This document shows positions 11,997 through 24,560 of a DNA stretch of 64,000 bases, in pieces. A program made the translations under genes and the position numbers. The notes under the pieces are model-generated. The model did no database searches. It was not told the origin of the DNA and saw nothing but the letters and a program-made list of their open reading frames with translations. This DNA comes from Tragulus kanchil. Its lineage: Eukaryota; Chordata; Mammalia; Artiodactyla; Tragulidae. The stretch is taken from contig JAIOJX010000032.1 in NCBI GenBank assembly GCA_022376925.1, positions 172,757,979-172,821,978 on the forward strand, given 5' to 3'. Each line of letters opens with the position of its first letter. The stretch's first letter is position 1.

Positions 11997-13909
11997 TGAT
12001 CCCGTGGGAAAAGCAGGACACAGATGTGAGTGGGCTGGGGTTGCTACTGTGCAAAGTGTGTGTATCACCCAAACCCGGGGGTCATACTTAATGAAACCCA
12101 TTTATTCAGTAACTTTCTAGGAAGAAGCAGAGTTCCAGCTGACGGGACAGGAGCAGGACCGCTGATCACCCGCATCAAAGGCAGGACTTGGGGCTCCCCT
12201 GCTGACCTCCCCCGGGGGCGGGTTCCTGGTGGGCGGCCGGGCTGGGCTGGGCCGTCGCTCAGAAACAAAGGGTAACGACTTCCTCTGCAAGAACAGTCCT
12301 CGACGGGGAGGGCTCCGGGACTCTGTTCAAAGCCGGGAGTGGCTGTCATTCCCAGGGCCTGGGCTGGCTGTCCTGTCCCTCTGCCCACACCCAAATTAGC
12401 CAGAATGACTGGAGATGCCCCCCGTGAGGTCTTCCACGGGATGGAGGGAAGACACGGAGGCCTCCATGTTTCAGTCTGGCCTCTTCTTGAGCCATGAAAT
12501 GGAAGCAGCTCCTCAGGGGCCCCACGTGGCCACTGCCCAGCGCAGCTGGGGCGCTGGCTCCTGCCCCCTCAGACCCCCCGTGAGGGGAAGAAAGCCTGAG
12601 CCTGGCTGCCTCTGCCTCTTCCTTCCTGAATCAGGCTCTCCGAATCCCAGTTCAAGCCATGAGACAGGAAACATGCCCCACCCAGCAAGGAACAAAGTCA
12701 GCGTTAGGGTCCTAGAGCCCAGGGTCAGGCCTGCCACAGAGCAGAGACTCGAGAAAGATCCGTTTTAATTTTAAAATGCTAATTACCCCTAGCGGACAAC
12801 AGGCATGTGCAGCCTCGGTTCCCAGCGTGGACCTCACCTGGCTTGACACGTGGGCCCGAGGCCAACAGCGTGTGCAGCCTCGGTTGGACCCGGTTAGAGG
12901 AGTAAGGTTGGCCCACGGAGTCTGAGGTTTGTCCCTGGGCCTCAGGCTCCTCCTCTGCAAAATGGGGACAAGAAAAGCCAGGCCTTCACAGGGTGTTACA
13001 GTGCCTGATGCATAGTAAGGACGCAAGGCAAATCACGGAGGGACCCAAATGCAGCACCGGGCGGACTCTATCGTATGATGTGATGTGATCCCGTGGGAAA
13101 AGCAGGACACAGATGTGAGTGGGCTGGGGTTGCTACTGTGCAAAGTGTGTGTATCACCCAAACCCGGGGGTCATACTTAATGAAACCCATTTATTCAGTA
13201 ACTTTCTAGGAAGAAGCAGAGTTCCAGCTGACGGGACAGGAGCAGGACCGCTGATCACCCGCATCAAAGGCAGGACTTGGGGCTCCCCTGCTGACCTCCC
13301 CCGGGGGCGGGTTCCTGGTGGGCGGCCGGGCTGGGCTGGGCCGTCGCTCAGAAACAAAGGGTAACGACTTCCTCTGCAAGAACAGTCCTCGACGGGGAGG
13401 GCTCCGGGACTCTGTTCAAAGCCGGGAGTGGCTGTCATTCCCAGGGCCTGGGCTGGCTGTCCTGTCCCTCTGCCCACACCCAAATTAGCCAGAATGACTG
13501 GAGATGCCCCCCGTGAGGTCTTCCACGGGATGGAGGGAAGACACGGAGGCCTCCATGTTTCAGTCTGGCCTCTTCTTGAGCCATGAAATGGAAGCAGCTC
13601 CTCAGGGGCCCCACGTGGCCACTGCCCAGCGCAGCTGGGGCGCTGGCTCCTGCCCCCTCAGACCCCCCGTGAGGGGAAGAAAGCCTGAGCCTGGCTGCCT
13701 CTGCCTCTTCCTTCCTGAATCAGGCTCTCCGAATCCCAGTTCAAGCCATGAGACAGGAAACATGCCCCACCCAGCAAGGAACAAAGTCAGCGTTAGGGTC
13801 CTAGAGCCCAGGGTCAGGCCTGCCACAGAGCAGAGACTCGAGAAAGATCCGTTTTAATTTTAAAAATGCTAATTACCCCGTCGGGAGGGCACGTGCTGTC
13901 TGCATCTAA
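11732..13909. repeat. Tandem duplication 5 (1089 bp x2)
   Basis: Bases 11732-12820 recur at 12821-13909 with an offset of 1089. The first copy ends in a short passage 'ctagcggacaacaggcatgtgcagcctcggtt' (two adjoining pieces) that differs from the second copy's 'ccgtcgggagggcacg'. Homopolymers also differ: 'ttttaaaatgc' against 'ttttaaaaatgc'. Noncoding. Probable assembly artefact. Confidence 0.92.
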
Positions 13910-14680
13910 ACACCCTGTGCCTCACTAGCTCCTGGCACGCGCTCTCCAGCGGTCCGGACCCCAGGGCCCTCGCCACCGCTAAGGACGGCTCCTGGGCAGG
14001 TCGCGTCAGCATGGACTCCCGTTCACTCGCCTGCAAGGCAGGGCGTCATCGCCTCCAGGGGTTAATGGGAAAGGGAAAGTGGACGCCACGCGTGGAAACC
14101 CTGTCTGAAGCCACCTACCAGTGCAGTTAGCGTGGGTGTGACACAAGGGACATCGTCGTTAAGAGTCCTGGTGATAATACCAGTCCCAACTCCCGTGGAG
14201 CGTGTCACAGTTCACAAAGGGCTTGCTGCATCCCCTCCCCTGGAGTAAATGGGGAGACAGAGGCCAGCCTGGGCCGGTCCTCCCACTCTGAAGACCCCCA
14301 GGATCCTGGGCCTGCAGCCACAGCACCCCAGGCACAGACGGAACCCACCAGAGACATGAAAGAGCCCCCAAGACCCCTCTCAGCCCAGCTCTCAAACCCA
14401 GTCCAACCCTGGAAGAAGCCTCCCAGCCGGAGCTCCTGAGAGCCCCGATTTCTAAGAGCAGCTGGTGGAACTGAGCTCCACCTGCTCAGACAACCCCTCC
14501 CCACACCCCTACCCCCAGGGTCACCCCTCAGACCCCTCCCAGGACCCCAGAACTACAGGAGCCACATGAGAAGACCACAGCCCGTCTCCCAGCAGAGCTG
14601 GGGAAACTGAGGGCCAGAAGGAGAAGGGCACAGTGAAAGTCAGTGAGGGCCGGGGGCTGGCAGCTGGTCCAGGCGCCCTT
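13910..14680. other. Unique noncoding stretch
   Basis: GC-rich single-copy sequence with short MIR-like phrases near 14590 ('gggaaactgagggcc') and no gene or RNA that I can support. Confidence 0.45.
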
Positions 14681-16817
14681 CCCTGCCCGCTTGTCTTGAA
14701 AGGCAGGAGCATTCCCGGGAGCAGCTGATTGGCCTGGCCAATCAAGGTGGCCCAAAGAAGGAGGCCGCTCTCCTCCCACCCCGCTCCCGGCCCCGCCCAC
14801 AGGCGTGGCTCTCCCCCCTTCTCCTGGCTGTTCTGGGCAGAGCCATCCAGCTGCCCCCTACAGCGGCCAGTCAAGTGGAGGGCGGGCAGGCACTGAGCAG
14901 AGAGAACACAGCTAGGGCTGGGCCCGGCCCTTCCTTTAGATGGCCTAGGGGAGTGGGGGGCTGTGCGGACCCTCTCCAGGAGACCCTCGCCCCACGCAGG
15001 CTGGAGGAGAAGCGGAAGCCCCACAGGTGGTACTCGCTGGCTTCTTAAGTCTCAGTGCCCCCCTTCTAGACACTGGTGTCCCAGTGACGCCCAAGGCCAA
15101 GTGGAGCCTGACAGCAAGGGACCTCTGTCCAGACCGCAGGGGAACAAAGAGGAGTAACAGAGACTAGCTGCTTGGGGTCAGGGGAGAAGGGTGTCCCATC
15201 TGCACAGATCAAGGGGTCTTAAGCACAAGTCAGGGGGTCGAGTGCCCAGAAGGGAAGGACCCTTGACTCGCACTCTGCCAGACCGGCAGACCCTAAAGGC
15301 CCCAGGGACCCTCCAGCAGCCACCTCAGAAATCCCAGCACGCTCCTCCTCCCTCCTCTGCTCCCTGAAAGCAGAGAGAGCCCCCACCACTGGTGACCACA
15401 CCCCAGGGGAACCGAGAGGTCCCCCAGCCTCGGCGGGGACACCCTGACCCTGACTTCAGTTTAACAGAATACCTGACAGTCAGCAGCCCTCCCGGTGCCC
15501 AGTGCCCACCCACATCAGGATGCTCCCCTCCATCCATGCCGCCAGCAGGACTGGGGCAGCGGAGAGAGCACCTCAGGGCCCTCGTTCCCAGACCTCTGAG
15601 CCCCCGTCCCCCGGGGCGTGTGTCCATCACGTCCATGTGGTTCAGAGCATGGCCTGGAGGCAGCGTGAGGCAGACCGGGGTCTTCCCCTGACAGCCCTGA
15701 GGGCCAGGGAGCACCTCTGGGAGGCGGGCAAGGGGCCTGCCCCCCCCACCCTGCCCGCTTGTCTTGAAAGGCAGGAGCATTCCCGGGAGCAGCTGATTGG
15801 CCTGGCCAATCAAGGTGGCCCAAAGAAGGAGGCCGCTCTCCTCCCACCCCGCTCCCGGCCCCGCCCACAGGCGTGGCTCTCCCCCCTTCTCCTGGCTGTT
15901 CTGGGCAGAGCCATCCAGCTGCCCCCTACAGCGGCCAGTCAAGTGGAGGGCGGGCAGGCACTGAGCAGAGAGAACACAGCTAGGGCTGGGCCCGGCCCTT
16001 CCTTTAGATGGCCTAGGGGAGTGGGGGGCTGTGCGGACCCTCTCCAGGAGACCCTCGCCCCACGCAGGCTGGAGGAGAAGCGGAAGCCCCACAGGTGGTA
16101 CTCGCTGGCTTCTTAAGTCTCAGTGCCCCCCTTCTAGACACTGGTGTCCCAGTGACGCCCAAGGCCAAGTGGAGCCTGACAGCAAGGGACCTCTGTCCAG
16201 ACCGCAGGGGAACAAAGAGGAGTAACAGAGACTAGCTGCTTGGGGTCAGGGGAGAAGGGTGTCCCATCTGCACAGATCAAGGGGTCTTAAGCACAAGTCA
16301 GGGGGTCGAGTGCCCAGAAGGGAAGGACCCTTGACTCGCACTCTGCCAGACCGGCAGACCCTAAAGGCCCCAGGGACCCTCCAGCAGCCACCTCAGAAAT
16401 CCCAGCACGCTCCTCCTCCCTCCTCTGCTCCCTGAAAGCAGAGAGAGCCCCCACCACTGGTGACCACACCCCAGGGGAACCGAGAGGTCCCCCAGCCTCG
16501 GCGGGGACACCCTGACCCTGACTTCAGTTTAACAGAATACCTGACAGTCAGCAGCCCTCCCGGTGCCCAGTGCCCACCCACATCAGGATGCTCCCCTCCA
16601 TCCATGCCGCCAGCAGGACTGGGGCAGCGGAGAGAGCACCTCAGGGCCCTCGTTCCCAGACCTCTGAGCCCCCGTCCCCCGGGGCGTGTGTCCATCACGT
16701 CCATGTGGTTCAGAGCATGGCCTGGAGGCAGCGTGAGGCAGACCGGGGTCTTCCCCTGACAGCCCTGAGGGCCAGGGGCCTCCAGCTGTGCCAGCCAGCA
16801 TCTGGGAGGCGGGCAAG
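14681..16817. repeat. Tandem duplication 6 (1068 bp x2)
   Basis: Bases 14681-15748 recur at 15749-16817 with an offset of 1068, the shortest unit in the window. The first copy ends in a shortened passage with a C run ('gcctgcccccccc'), where the second copy reads through a longer unique sequence (16776-16830). The long - strand frames across it are shadows of GC-rich noncoding DNA. Probable assembly artefact. Confidence 0.9.
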
Positions 16818-18680
16818 GTGCGCTTCTGCCCCCGCCCCATCTTCACCCTGTCCCTAATGCCTCCCCCACCCACCTCCGGCCCCAGGCTCAACCCTGCCCC
16901 TAAACATCCTCTCATCTCCTCTTCCAAGCTCTATTTTTAAAATCAGATTTCCTTTACCGCGCAAGTGAGCTGTCAGGAGAGGGATTCGCTGAGGGATTGG
17001 CCCCCTGGCGCCCCCCACGCCCAGCCCGTCATAGACACACACTGGCAAGCCTGACCCAATGGGCCACGTGCCCAGAGGCGAGCAAGGAGCTGACCTGACC
17101 GAGAAGGCTGCGGCCGTTGACGGTGGTGAGGCGGGACTGTCTGTCTGTGAGTGTCGGAGAGGACAGAGAGTGCAGCGCAAAGACCCCAAACCAGGTACAC
17201 TAAGCCATCCTGGATTCTGGAGGGGTTTTTTGGCTTGGTTTGGTGAGGCTTGAGACTTCAACATATCCTGCTACATTCGTAGGACTGAGAATGGTATTTC
17301 TTTAGAGCCCAGAAGAGGCGGGGACAACCTCTGGGCTGCACGGACCCGCGGCAGGCAGTCCCGTGGAGGACAAGGGGTCAGTAAGAGGCCCACACTGGTT
17401 TTTAAAGCAGTACATGGCAGGAACCGGGCCCCAGCGAGGCCCGAGGCCCTTGCAAAGGGACAGGCAGCTAAGCCCGGTGCAGCCTCATGGGAGCTCTCAC
17501 CAGGGAAACAGGGAGCCCCAGAGCTCATCCGACGCCCCCTTTGCTCCCTGAAAGCAGAGAGACCTGGTGACCCACCCGGGGAACCGAGAGGTCCCCAGCC
17601 TCGGCGGGACACCCTGACCCTGACTTCAGTTTAACAGAATACCTGACAGTCAGCAGCCCTCCCGGTGCCCAGTGCCCACCCACATCAGGATGCTCCCCTC
17701 CATCCATGCCGCCAGCAGGACTGGGGCAGCGGAGAGAGCACCTCAGGGCCCTCGTTCCCAGACCTCTGAGCCCCCGTCCCCCGGGGCGTGTGTCCATCAC
17801 GTCCATGTGGTTCAGAGCATGGCCTGGAGGCAGCGTGAGGCAGACCGGGGTCTTCCCCTGACAGCCCTGAGGGCCAGGGGCCTCCAGCTGTGCCAGCCAG
17901 CATCTGGGAGGCGGGCAAGGTGCGCTTCTGCCCCCGCCCCATCTTCACCCTGTCCCTAATGCCTCCCCCACCCACCTCCGGCCCCAGGCTCAACCCTGCC
18001 CCTAAACATCCTCTCATCTCCTCTTCCAAGCTCTATTTTTAAAATCAGATTTCCTTTACCGCGCAAGTGAGCTGTCAGGAGAGGGATTCGCTGAGGGATT
18101 GGCCCCCTGGCGCCCCCCACGCCCAGCCCGTCATAGACACACACTGGCAAGCCTGACCCAATGGGCCACGTGCCCAGAGGCGAGCAAGGAGCTGACCTGA
18201 CCGAGAAGGCTGCGGCCGTTGACGGTGGTGAGGCGGGACTGTCTGTCTGTGAGTGTCGGAGCGGACAGAGAGTGCAGCGCAAAGACCCCAAACCAGGTAC
18301 ACTAAGCCATCCTGGATTCTGGAGGGGTTTTTTGGCTTTGTTTGGTAAGGCTAAGAATTTCCAAATCAGTAGATATTTCCAAAAGAAACGTTTGTGAGGC
18401 TTGAGACTTCAACATATCCTGCTACATTCGTAGGACTGAGAATGGTATTTCTTTAGAGCCCAGAAGAGGCGGGGACAACCTCTGGGCTGCACGGACCCGC
18501 GGCAGGCAGTCCCGTGGAGGACAAGGGGTCAGTAAGAGGCCCACACTGGTTTTTAAAGCAGTACATGGCAGGAACCGGGCCCCAGCGAGGCCCGAGGCCC
18601 TTGCAAAGGGACAGGCAGCTAAGCCCGGTGCAGCCTCATGGGAGCTCTCACCAGGGAAACAGGGAGCCCCAGAGCTCACC
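16430..18680. repeat. Tandem duplication 7 (1102 bp x2, 49-bp indel)
   Basis: Bases from about 16430 recur from about 17541 with an offset of 1102 (for example 'catcaggatgctcccc' at 16581 and 17683). The offset rises to 1151 after position 18345, because the second copy has 49 extra bases there. The left edge of the second copy has many small losses ('gagacctggtgaccc' against 'gagagcccccaccactggtgacc'). Overlap with duplication 6 makes about 400 bases appear three times. Probable assembly artefact with one possibly real indel. Confidence 0.9.
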
Positions 18681-19350
18681 TCCAACACAGGAGTGAACGC
18701 GAGGGTGTGGCTTTCGTCTCTCCGCGGGTGATGTTCTGCAAGGCAAGCCCGCCTCCATTTCTTCACTTTGGGGGTCGAATATAATGCCTGGCCCAAAAGA
18801 AAGAATCAGGATATCCTATGTGAATTAATGGATCATAGGTACAGAGATAAGTTCAAAAAATTCAAAGGATCCTGCGACAAAAAAATCAGGAAGTGTTTGG
18901 AAGACAAGAAGTGTGAACCCCAGTCTTTCACGTGTGATATGTGGAAGGAATAAAGAACTGCAGCTAGGAATTACAGACACTAAGAATGGTTTTCAAAGCT
19001 GGACACTAGTTAAAATGGGTAAGGACAGACTTTTAATCAGTAATAATTATTGCAATAGGCAAACAAGTCCAGTGTAAAAAAAAAAAAAATGTTGGTTTCA
19101 TGCAAATTTGGGCCTTCTATCCTAACTAATACAAAGTCATTTAAAGATTTTTCAATATAACACACACTTGCTCCAGTTTTCATTTCATGCTCAGGCAATT
19201 GCATTTTGCATTATGGACATGAAATAGAAAGGGTTTTAAACAGAGGATATCATGATTAAATTGGGGTGCCATTCTCGGACGTAGAGACATTTTTATCAGT
19301 GATGGTTACAAAGGTTTTAAGTGGGGGTTTCATGAATAGATGTGGAGTTT

Positions 19351-21543
19351 GGAAGGAAGTAACCTGGACTTTATTATTGAGAAATGACTTTATTTTTGAG
19401 AAATAAAATCAAACTTTTATTATTATGTAAAAGATTCTTGCCAACGGGTTTGAATAAATGTGATTTTTGTTTGTGGGAGGTAAGTAAGCAGAAAAACTGT
19501 TTTAAAATAAAATAAAACCTGTTTTAAAGGCTTTGGATTTTATATTATGGGCAATGAGGAAACCCTAGGAAGCTGGACATAAAAACAAGAGCCAAACACT
19601 TAATTATCATGCTAACATATTCCTTATGGACTGAGGGGGTGCCAAGGTCTGACTTGGAGAGTGTACCAAGATTTGATTGATGCCGACAGCAGATTTGAAA
19701 GACTCTTATCAGGAGTTGCATGACCAACACGGGGAATACACAAAGAAATGTGGAATTTCCTTTGTGCCTCTGACACAATGAGGTTTTCGCAAGTGCCTAG
19801 GAATTTGACTTTAGCCAATAAAACGTTCTAAGACAGGGATGAGCTCAGTTTTATCTTATTTGATGAAGAGTTTGCAGTGAAATTACCAAATAAAATTCAC
19901 ATTGTATGCTAAGACTTTGAATTTTTATTCCATAACTCCACAATCAAGAGACAGTGACAAGATCTGAGTTTACTGACTGTGCTAAAAAGGGTGACTTTAA
20001 AGGGATGACAAGATCAACATTTTAAATCGTGCTAATACGTTTGGGTTTAGCAAATAAAGGGAGTTTCAAAGAGTGACGGGGTGAGATGTGCAGGTCTTTC
20101 TAATAGACCAGTTCAAAGATAAATTACATGGTAAAATGCTGCATTTGACGAGGAGGAGTTGGGACTTTATGTTATAGGCTATGAAGAGACCATGAAAAGT
20201 TTAAAATTGGGGAGTTACATGACCAAATGTATGCATTTCAGGAGAGCTGCAAGAGCGGATTTTTATGATAAATATAGTATGTTCAGATTCTTATAACATG
20301 CCAAGGAGATGTGATTTTATGTCAGACTGGAAGGCAATGGAGCATCTCAGGCAGGGGAGGGATATGATCTCATTTCTGAACCCACATGCAGAAGCATCTG
20401 GATTTTAGCCAATAAAAGGATGTTAGGGAATGGCTGTCTCCAGGGGTGGAAGGAAGTAACCTGGACTTTATTATTGAGAAATGACTTTATTTTTGAGAAA
20501 TAAAATCAAACTTTTATTATTATGTAAAAGATTCTTGCCAACGGGTTTGAATAAATGTGATTTTTGTTTGTGGGAGGTAAGTAAGCAGAAAAACTGTTTT
20601 AAAATAAAATAAAACCTGTTTTAAAGGCTTTGGATTTTATATTATGGGCAATGAGGAAACCCTAGGAAGCTGGACATAAAAACAAGAGCCAAACACTTAA
20701 TTATCATGCTAACATATTCCTTATGGACTGAGGGGGTGCCAAGGTCTGACTTGGAGAGTGTACCAAGATTTGATTGATGCCGACAGCAGATTTGAAAGAC
20801 TCTTATCAGGAGTTGCATGACCAACAGGGGGAATACACAAAGAAATGTGGAATTTCCTTTGTGCCTCTGACACAATGAGGTTTTCGCAAGTGCCTAGGAA
20901 TTTGACTTTAGCCAATAAAACGTTCTAAGACAGGGATGAGCTCAGTTTTATCTTATTTGATGAAGAGTTTGCAGTGAAATTACCAAATAAAATTCACATT
21001 GTATGCTAAGACTTTGAATTTTTATTCCATAACTCCACAATCAAGAGACAGTGACAAGATCTGAGTTTACTGACTGTGCTAAAAAGGGTGACTTTAAAGG
21101 GATGACAAGATCAACATTTTAAATCGTGCTAATACGTTTGGGTTTAGCAAATAAAGGGAGTTTCAAAGAGTGACGGGGTGAGATGTGCAGGTCTTTCTAA
21201 TAGACCAGTTCAAAGATAAATTACATGGTAAAATGCTGCATTTGACGAGGAGGAGTTGGGACTTTATGTTATAGGCTATGAAGAGACCATGAAAAGTTTA
21301 AAATTGGGGAGTTACATGACCAAATGTATGCATTTCAGGAGAGCTGCAAGAGCGGATTTTTATGATAAATATAGTATGTTCAGATTCTTATAACATGCCA
21401 AGGAGATGTGATTTTATGTCAGACTGGAAGGCAATGGAGCATCTCAGGCAGGGGAGGGATATGATCTCATTTCTGAACCCACATGCAGAAGCATCTGGAT
21501 TTTAGCCAATAAAAGGATGTTAGGGAATGGCTGTCTCCAGGGG
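19351..21543. repeat. Tandem duplication 8 (1097 bp x2)
   Basis: Bases 19351-20447 recur at 20448-21543 with an offset of 1097. The copies are almost identical: 'ccaacacgggg' against 'ccaacaggggg' near 19728/20825 is one of very few differences. The join is clean: 'gtctccagggg' is followed by 'tggaaggaag' in the first copy and by 'aattagccgg' in the second. Probable assembly artefact. Confidence 0.92.
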
Positions 21544-23441
21544 AATTAGCCGGAAGAACATATTTTGTGCTAAGGTGGTCTGGATTTGATGAAGCAGATA
21601 ATGAAGGTGCATCAGCATCTCCGGGGAGGCACCCTTGCCAAAAGTGCACCCAGTCTGAGCTTTACACTGACAAACTGGAACGTCTATGGCAGGTGAGAGA
21701 GTAGTGGGACAGGACTGACATGGAGGTTGTAAGACTGAATTTACACAGGGTGCTAAGAAGTTCGGACACTGTTCAGAGGAACACGATCAGTGTTTTGTGT
21801 CAGGCGAAGGAATTTGGATGTTTGCCATTAAGAGAACTTCAGAGAGTGAAGAAAGTTCTCTGTTTGATAAGCATAATCTGCAGAAAAATTGTCTAGTAAA
21901 GGGTGTCCTTCATGCTAAGGAGTTTATGCTTAGATCCCATATGCTAAGGATTTTGTGACTACAGATATTACAAGACTTTAAGGAGAAGTTACAAGGTCAA
22001 ATCTGTTTCTTGCAAGTGTTGCCTTTTATGACATGATCGAACTTTGATATCATGCCTAATTAGTGGTCTGGAATGAAGCTAGTAATTAATACAAAGCTTA
22101 AGAAGTGACCTAGAGAGATTTGGGGTTTTATAGCCATCAGTTTACAGATAAATTCATAATAAAAATTTTTATTTTATGCTAAGTGATTGAAACTTCACAT
22201 TATAGGCAATGAGAATAAACTTGTGTTTGTAAGCTTTAGATAGAGGAGTTATGGATAGCTTTTATGCGAAAGGGATGACAAGATCAACATTTTAAATCGT
22301 GCTAATACGTTTGGGTTTAGCAAATAAAGGGAGTTTCAAAGAGTGACGGGGTGAGATGTGCAGGTCTTTCTAATAGACCAGTTCAAAGATAAATTACATG
22401 GTAAAATGCTGCATTTGACGAGGAGGAGTTGGGACTTTATGTTATAGGCTATGAAGAGACCATGAAAAGTTTAAAATTGGGGAGTTACATGACCAAATGT
22501 ATGCATTTCAGGAGAGCTGCAAGAGCGGATTTTTATGATAAATATAGTATGTTCAGATTCTTATAACATGCCAAGGAGATGTGATTTTATGTCAGACTGG
22601 AAGGCAATGGAGCATCTCAGGCAGGGGAGGGATATGATCTCATTTCTGAACCCACATGCAGAAGCATCTGGATTTTAGCCAATAAAAGGATGTTAGGGAA
22701 TGGCTGTCTCCAGGGGAATTAGCCGGAAGAACATATTTTGTGCTAAGGTGGTCTGGATTTGATGAAGCAGATAATGAAGGTGCATCAGCATCTCCGGGGA
22801 GGCACCCTTGCCAAAAGTGCACCCAGTCTGAGCTTTACACTGACAAACTGGAACGTCTATGGCAGGTGAGAGAGTAGTGGGACAGGACTGACATGGAGGT
22901 TGTAAGACTGAATTTACACAGGGTGCTAAGAAGTTCGGACACTGTTCAGAGGAACACGATCAGTGTTTTGTGTCAGGCGAAGGAATTTGGATGTTTGCCA
23001 TTAAGAGAACTTCAGAGAGTGAAGAAAGTTCTCTGTTTGATAAGCATAATCTGCAGAAAAATTGTCTAGTAAAGGGTGTCCTTCATGCTAAGGAGTTTAT
23101 GCTTAGATCCCATATGCTAAGGATTTTTGTGACTACAGATATTACAAGACTTTAAGGAGAAGTTACAAGGTCAAATCTGTTTCTTGCAAGTGTTGCCTTT
23201 TATGACATGATCGAACTTTGATATCATGCCTAATTAGTGGTCTGGAATGAAGCTAGTAATTAATACAAAGCTTAAGAAGTGACCTAGAGAGATTTGGGGT
23301 TTTATAGCCATCAGTTTACAGATAAATTCATAATAAAAATTTTTATTTTATGCTAAGTGATTGAAACTTCACATTATAGGCAATGAGAATAAACTTGTGT
23401 TTGTAAGCTTTAGATAGAGGAGTTATGGATAGCTTTTATGC
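21096..23441. repeat. Tandem duplication 9 (1173 bp x2)
   Basis: Bases 21096-22268 recur at 22269-23441 with an offset of 1173. The join is clean: 'agcttttatgcg' runs into 'aaagggatgac' in the first copy and into 'tcctgctaaa' in the second. The first ~450 bases also belong to duplication 8, so they appear three times (from 19999, 21096 and 22269). Probable assembly artefact. Confidence 0.92.
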
Positions 23442-23640
23442 GTCCTGCTAAAAGTTTAAATTCTCATGTTAAGGAACATAGTAATACCAGGTTTCTACAA
23501 CATGCCAAGGATATCAGATTTTAGGTTGAAGTCGGGAAAGCTGAAGAATTTAATCAGGTTCCTAATCAAATTAATAAATGTTTTATGTTAAGAAGCGGAT
23601 AATCTAGTTTTTAAATCATCATGCTAAGGTGTTCAGTTTT

Positions 23641-24560
23641 TAGCTAACTAAGGGCTTTAAAATACACAGTTCAGATTTTGAGTTTAAATTTTATCCAATT
23701 TAATATATTTTATTTTAAAATTCAATTTTTAACCAAATTAAGTTTTTAGTTTTAAACTTTAGCCAGTAGGGGTTTTAAGAGTTTTAAAAGACATATTGAG
23801 ATTTTATATTGCAATTTTAGTCAATTTAGTGTTTTACTCAATAAACGGTTTTAAGGGTTGTAGGTGATACACTATTTTACATTCTTAATTTTAATTTTAG
23901 CCCACTTAAATTTTTTAATGTTAAATTTTAGCCTGTAATGTCTTAATGTTTTTTTTTTTTTTTTTTCGATGAGCTACTGATATATTTAATACATCCACAT
24001 ATCACCCAGATCGTTGGGTTCCCCGCTGGGTCTTAATGGTTTTAAGATACATACAGAGATTTGTTCTAAATTTTAGCCAATTTAACCTTTTTACTTTTAA
24101 AACTCAAATTTTAACCAGTTCAATTTTTTAATTTTTAAATTCAAATTTTAGCCAATTTAAATTCTTAAATTTTAAATGTCACCCAATAAAGTATTTAAGA
24201 GTTTTAAGAGACAGTAACTGAGATTTATCTTTTAAGTTTTATCCAATTTAAAATGTTAAATTTTAAAAGTCAAATCTAAACCACATTAAATTCTGAATTT
24301 TAGCCAATAAGGCATTTTAAGGTTATAAAATACATCATAAGATGTTACACTGTAAATTTTAGCCAATTTAATTTTTTAATTTGAGCCAACGCAAAGCCTT
24401 AAGAGTTCTAAAAGACAAACAGATTTTTTATTTTAAAATTTAACCAGTTTAAAATTTTTAATTTTAAAATTCAAAATGTAATTTAAAGCTTTTATTTTAA
24501 ATTTTGGCTAATAAAGGATTTTAAGAGTTGAAGAGACATACAGAGATTTTTATCTCTGAC
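23641..24560. repeat. TTTTAGCC / TTTAAGAG AT-rich minisatellite
   Basis: About eight units of roughly 75-160 bases. Each contains a 'ttttaagagttttaaaagacatacagagattt' type phrase (in two parts) followed by repeats of 'aattttagccaatttaa'. The phrase starts near 23651, 23769, 23843, 24031, 24191, 24311, 24395 and 24515. On the - strand it reads as A-rich RNA with repeated GGCTAAAATT. It continues the array to its left but is more regular. Function unknown. Confidence 0.7.
23940..24038 (-). mobile_element. Poly(A)-tailed retroinsertion with 9-bp TSD
   Basis: An 81-base insert (23949-24029) interrupts the AT-rich minisatellite. It is flanked by the direct repeat GTCTTAATG (23940-23948 and 24030-24038) and begins with 18 T, that is, a poly(A) tail on the - strand. 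The 63-base body does not match the array and is not a SINE I recognise. TSD plus tail are the marks of L1-mediated retrotransposition of a short RNA or a truncated element. Confidence 0.7.

Larger units (their letters stand above)
18955..23640. repeat. Decayed AT-rich tandem array (MEG8 side)
   Basis: The base composition switches abruptly to AT-rich. A loose unit of about 100-200 bases recurs in one direction. Recurring phrases are 'atgctaagg' or 'atgccaagg', 'ggattttat', 'ataggcaatga', 'agtttaaa', 'gggagttacatgaccaaa', 'ttttagccaataaa'. The unit resembles a dispersed mammalian repeat phrase (grade 'gactttggattttatcctg ... gggaagccattgaagg ... ggggagtgacatgatc') that I remember but cannot name safely. 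It lies where MEG8 should be transcribed on the - strand. No C/D snoRNA with good boxes and closing stem was found in it. Duplications 8 and 9 inflate its apparent length. Confidence 0.6.

Noticed and set aside
23550..23630. Possible C/D snoRNA on the - strand (ATGATGA box C near 23620, CTGA box D near 23558)
   Set aside because: There is no closing stem, no D' or C' boxes, and the boxes lie in the repeated array phrase. Chance is likely in such AT-rich DNA.
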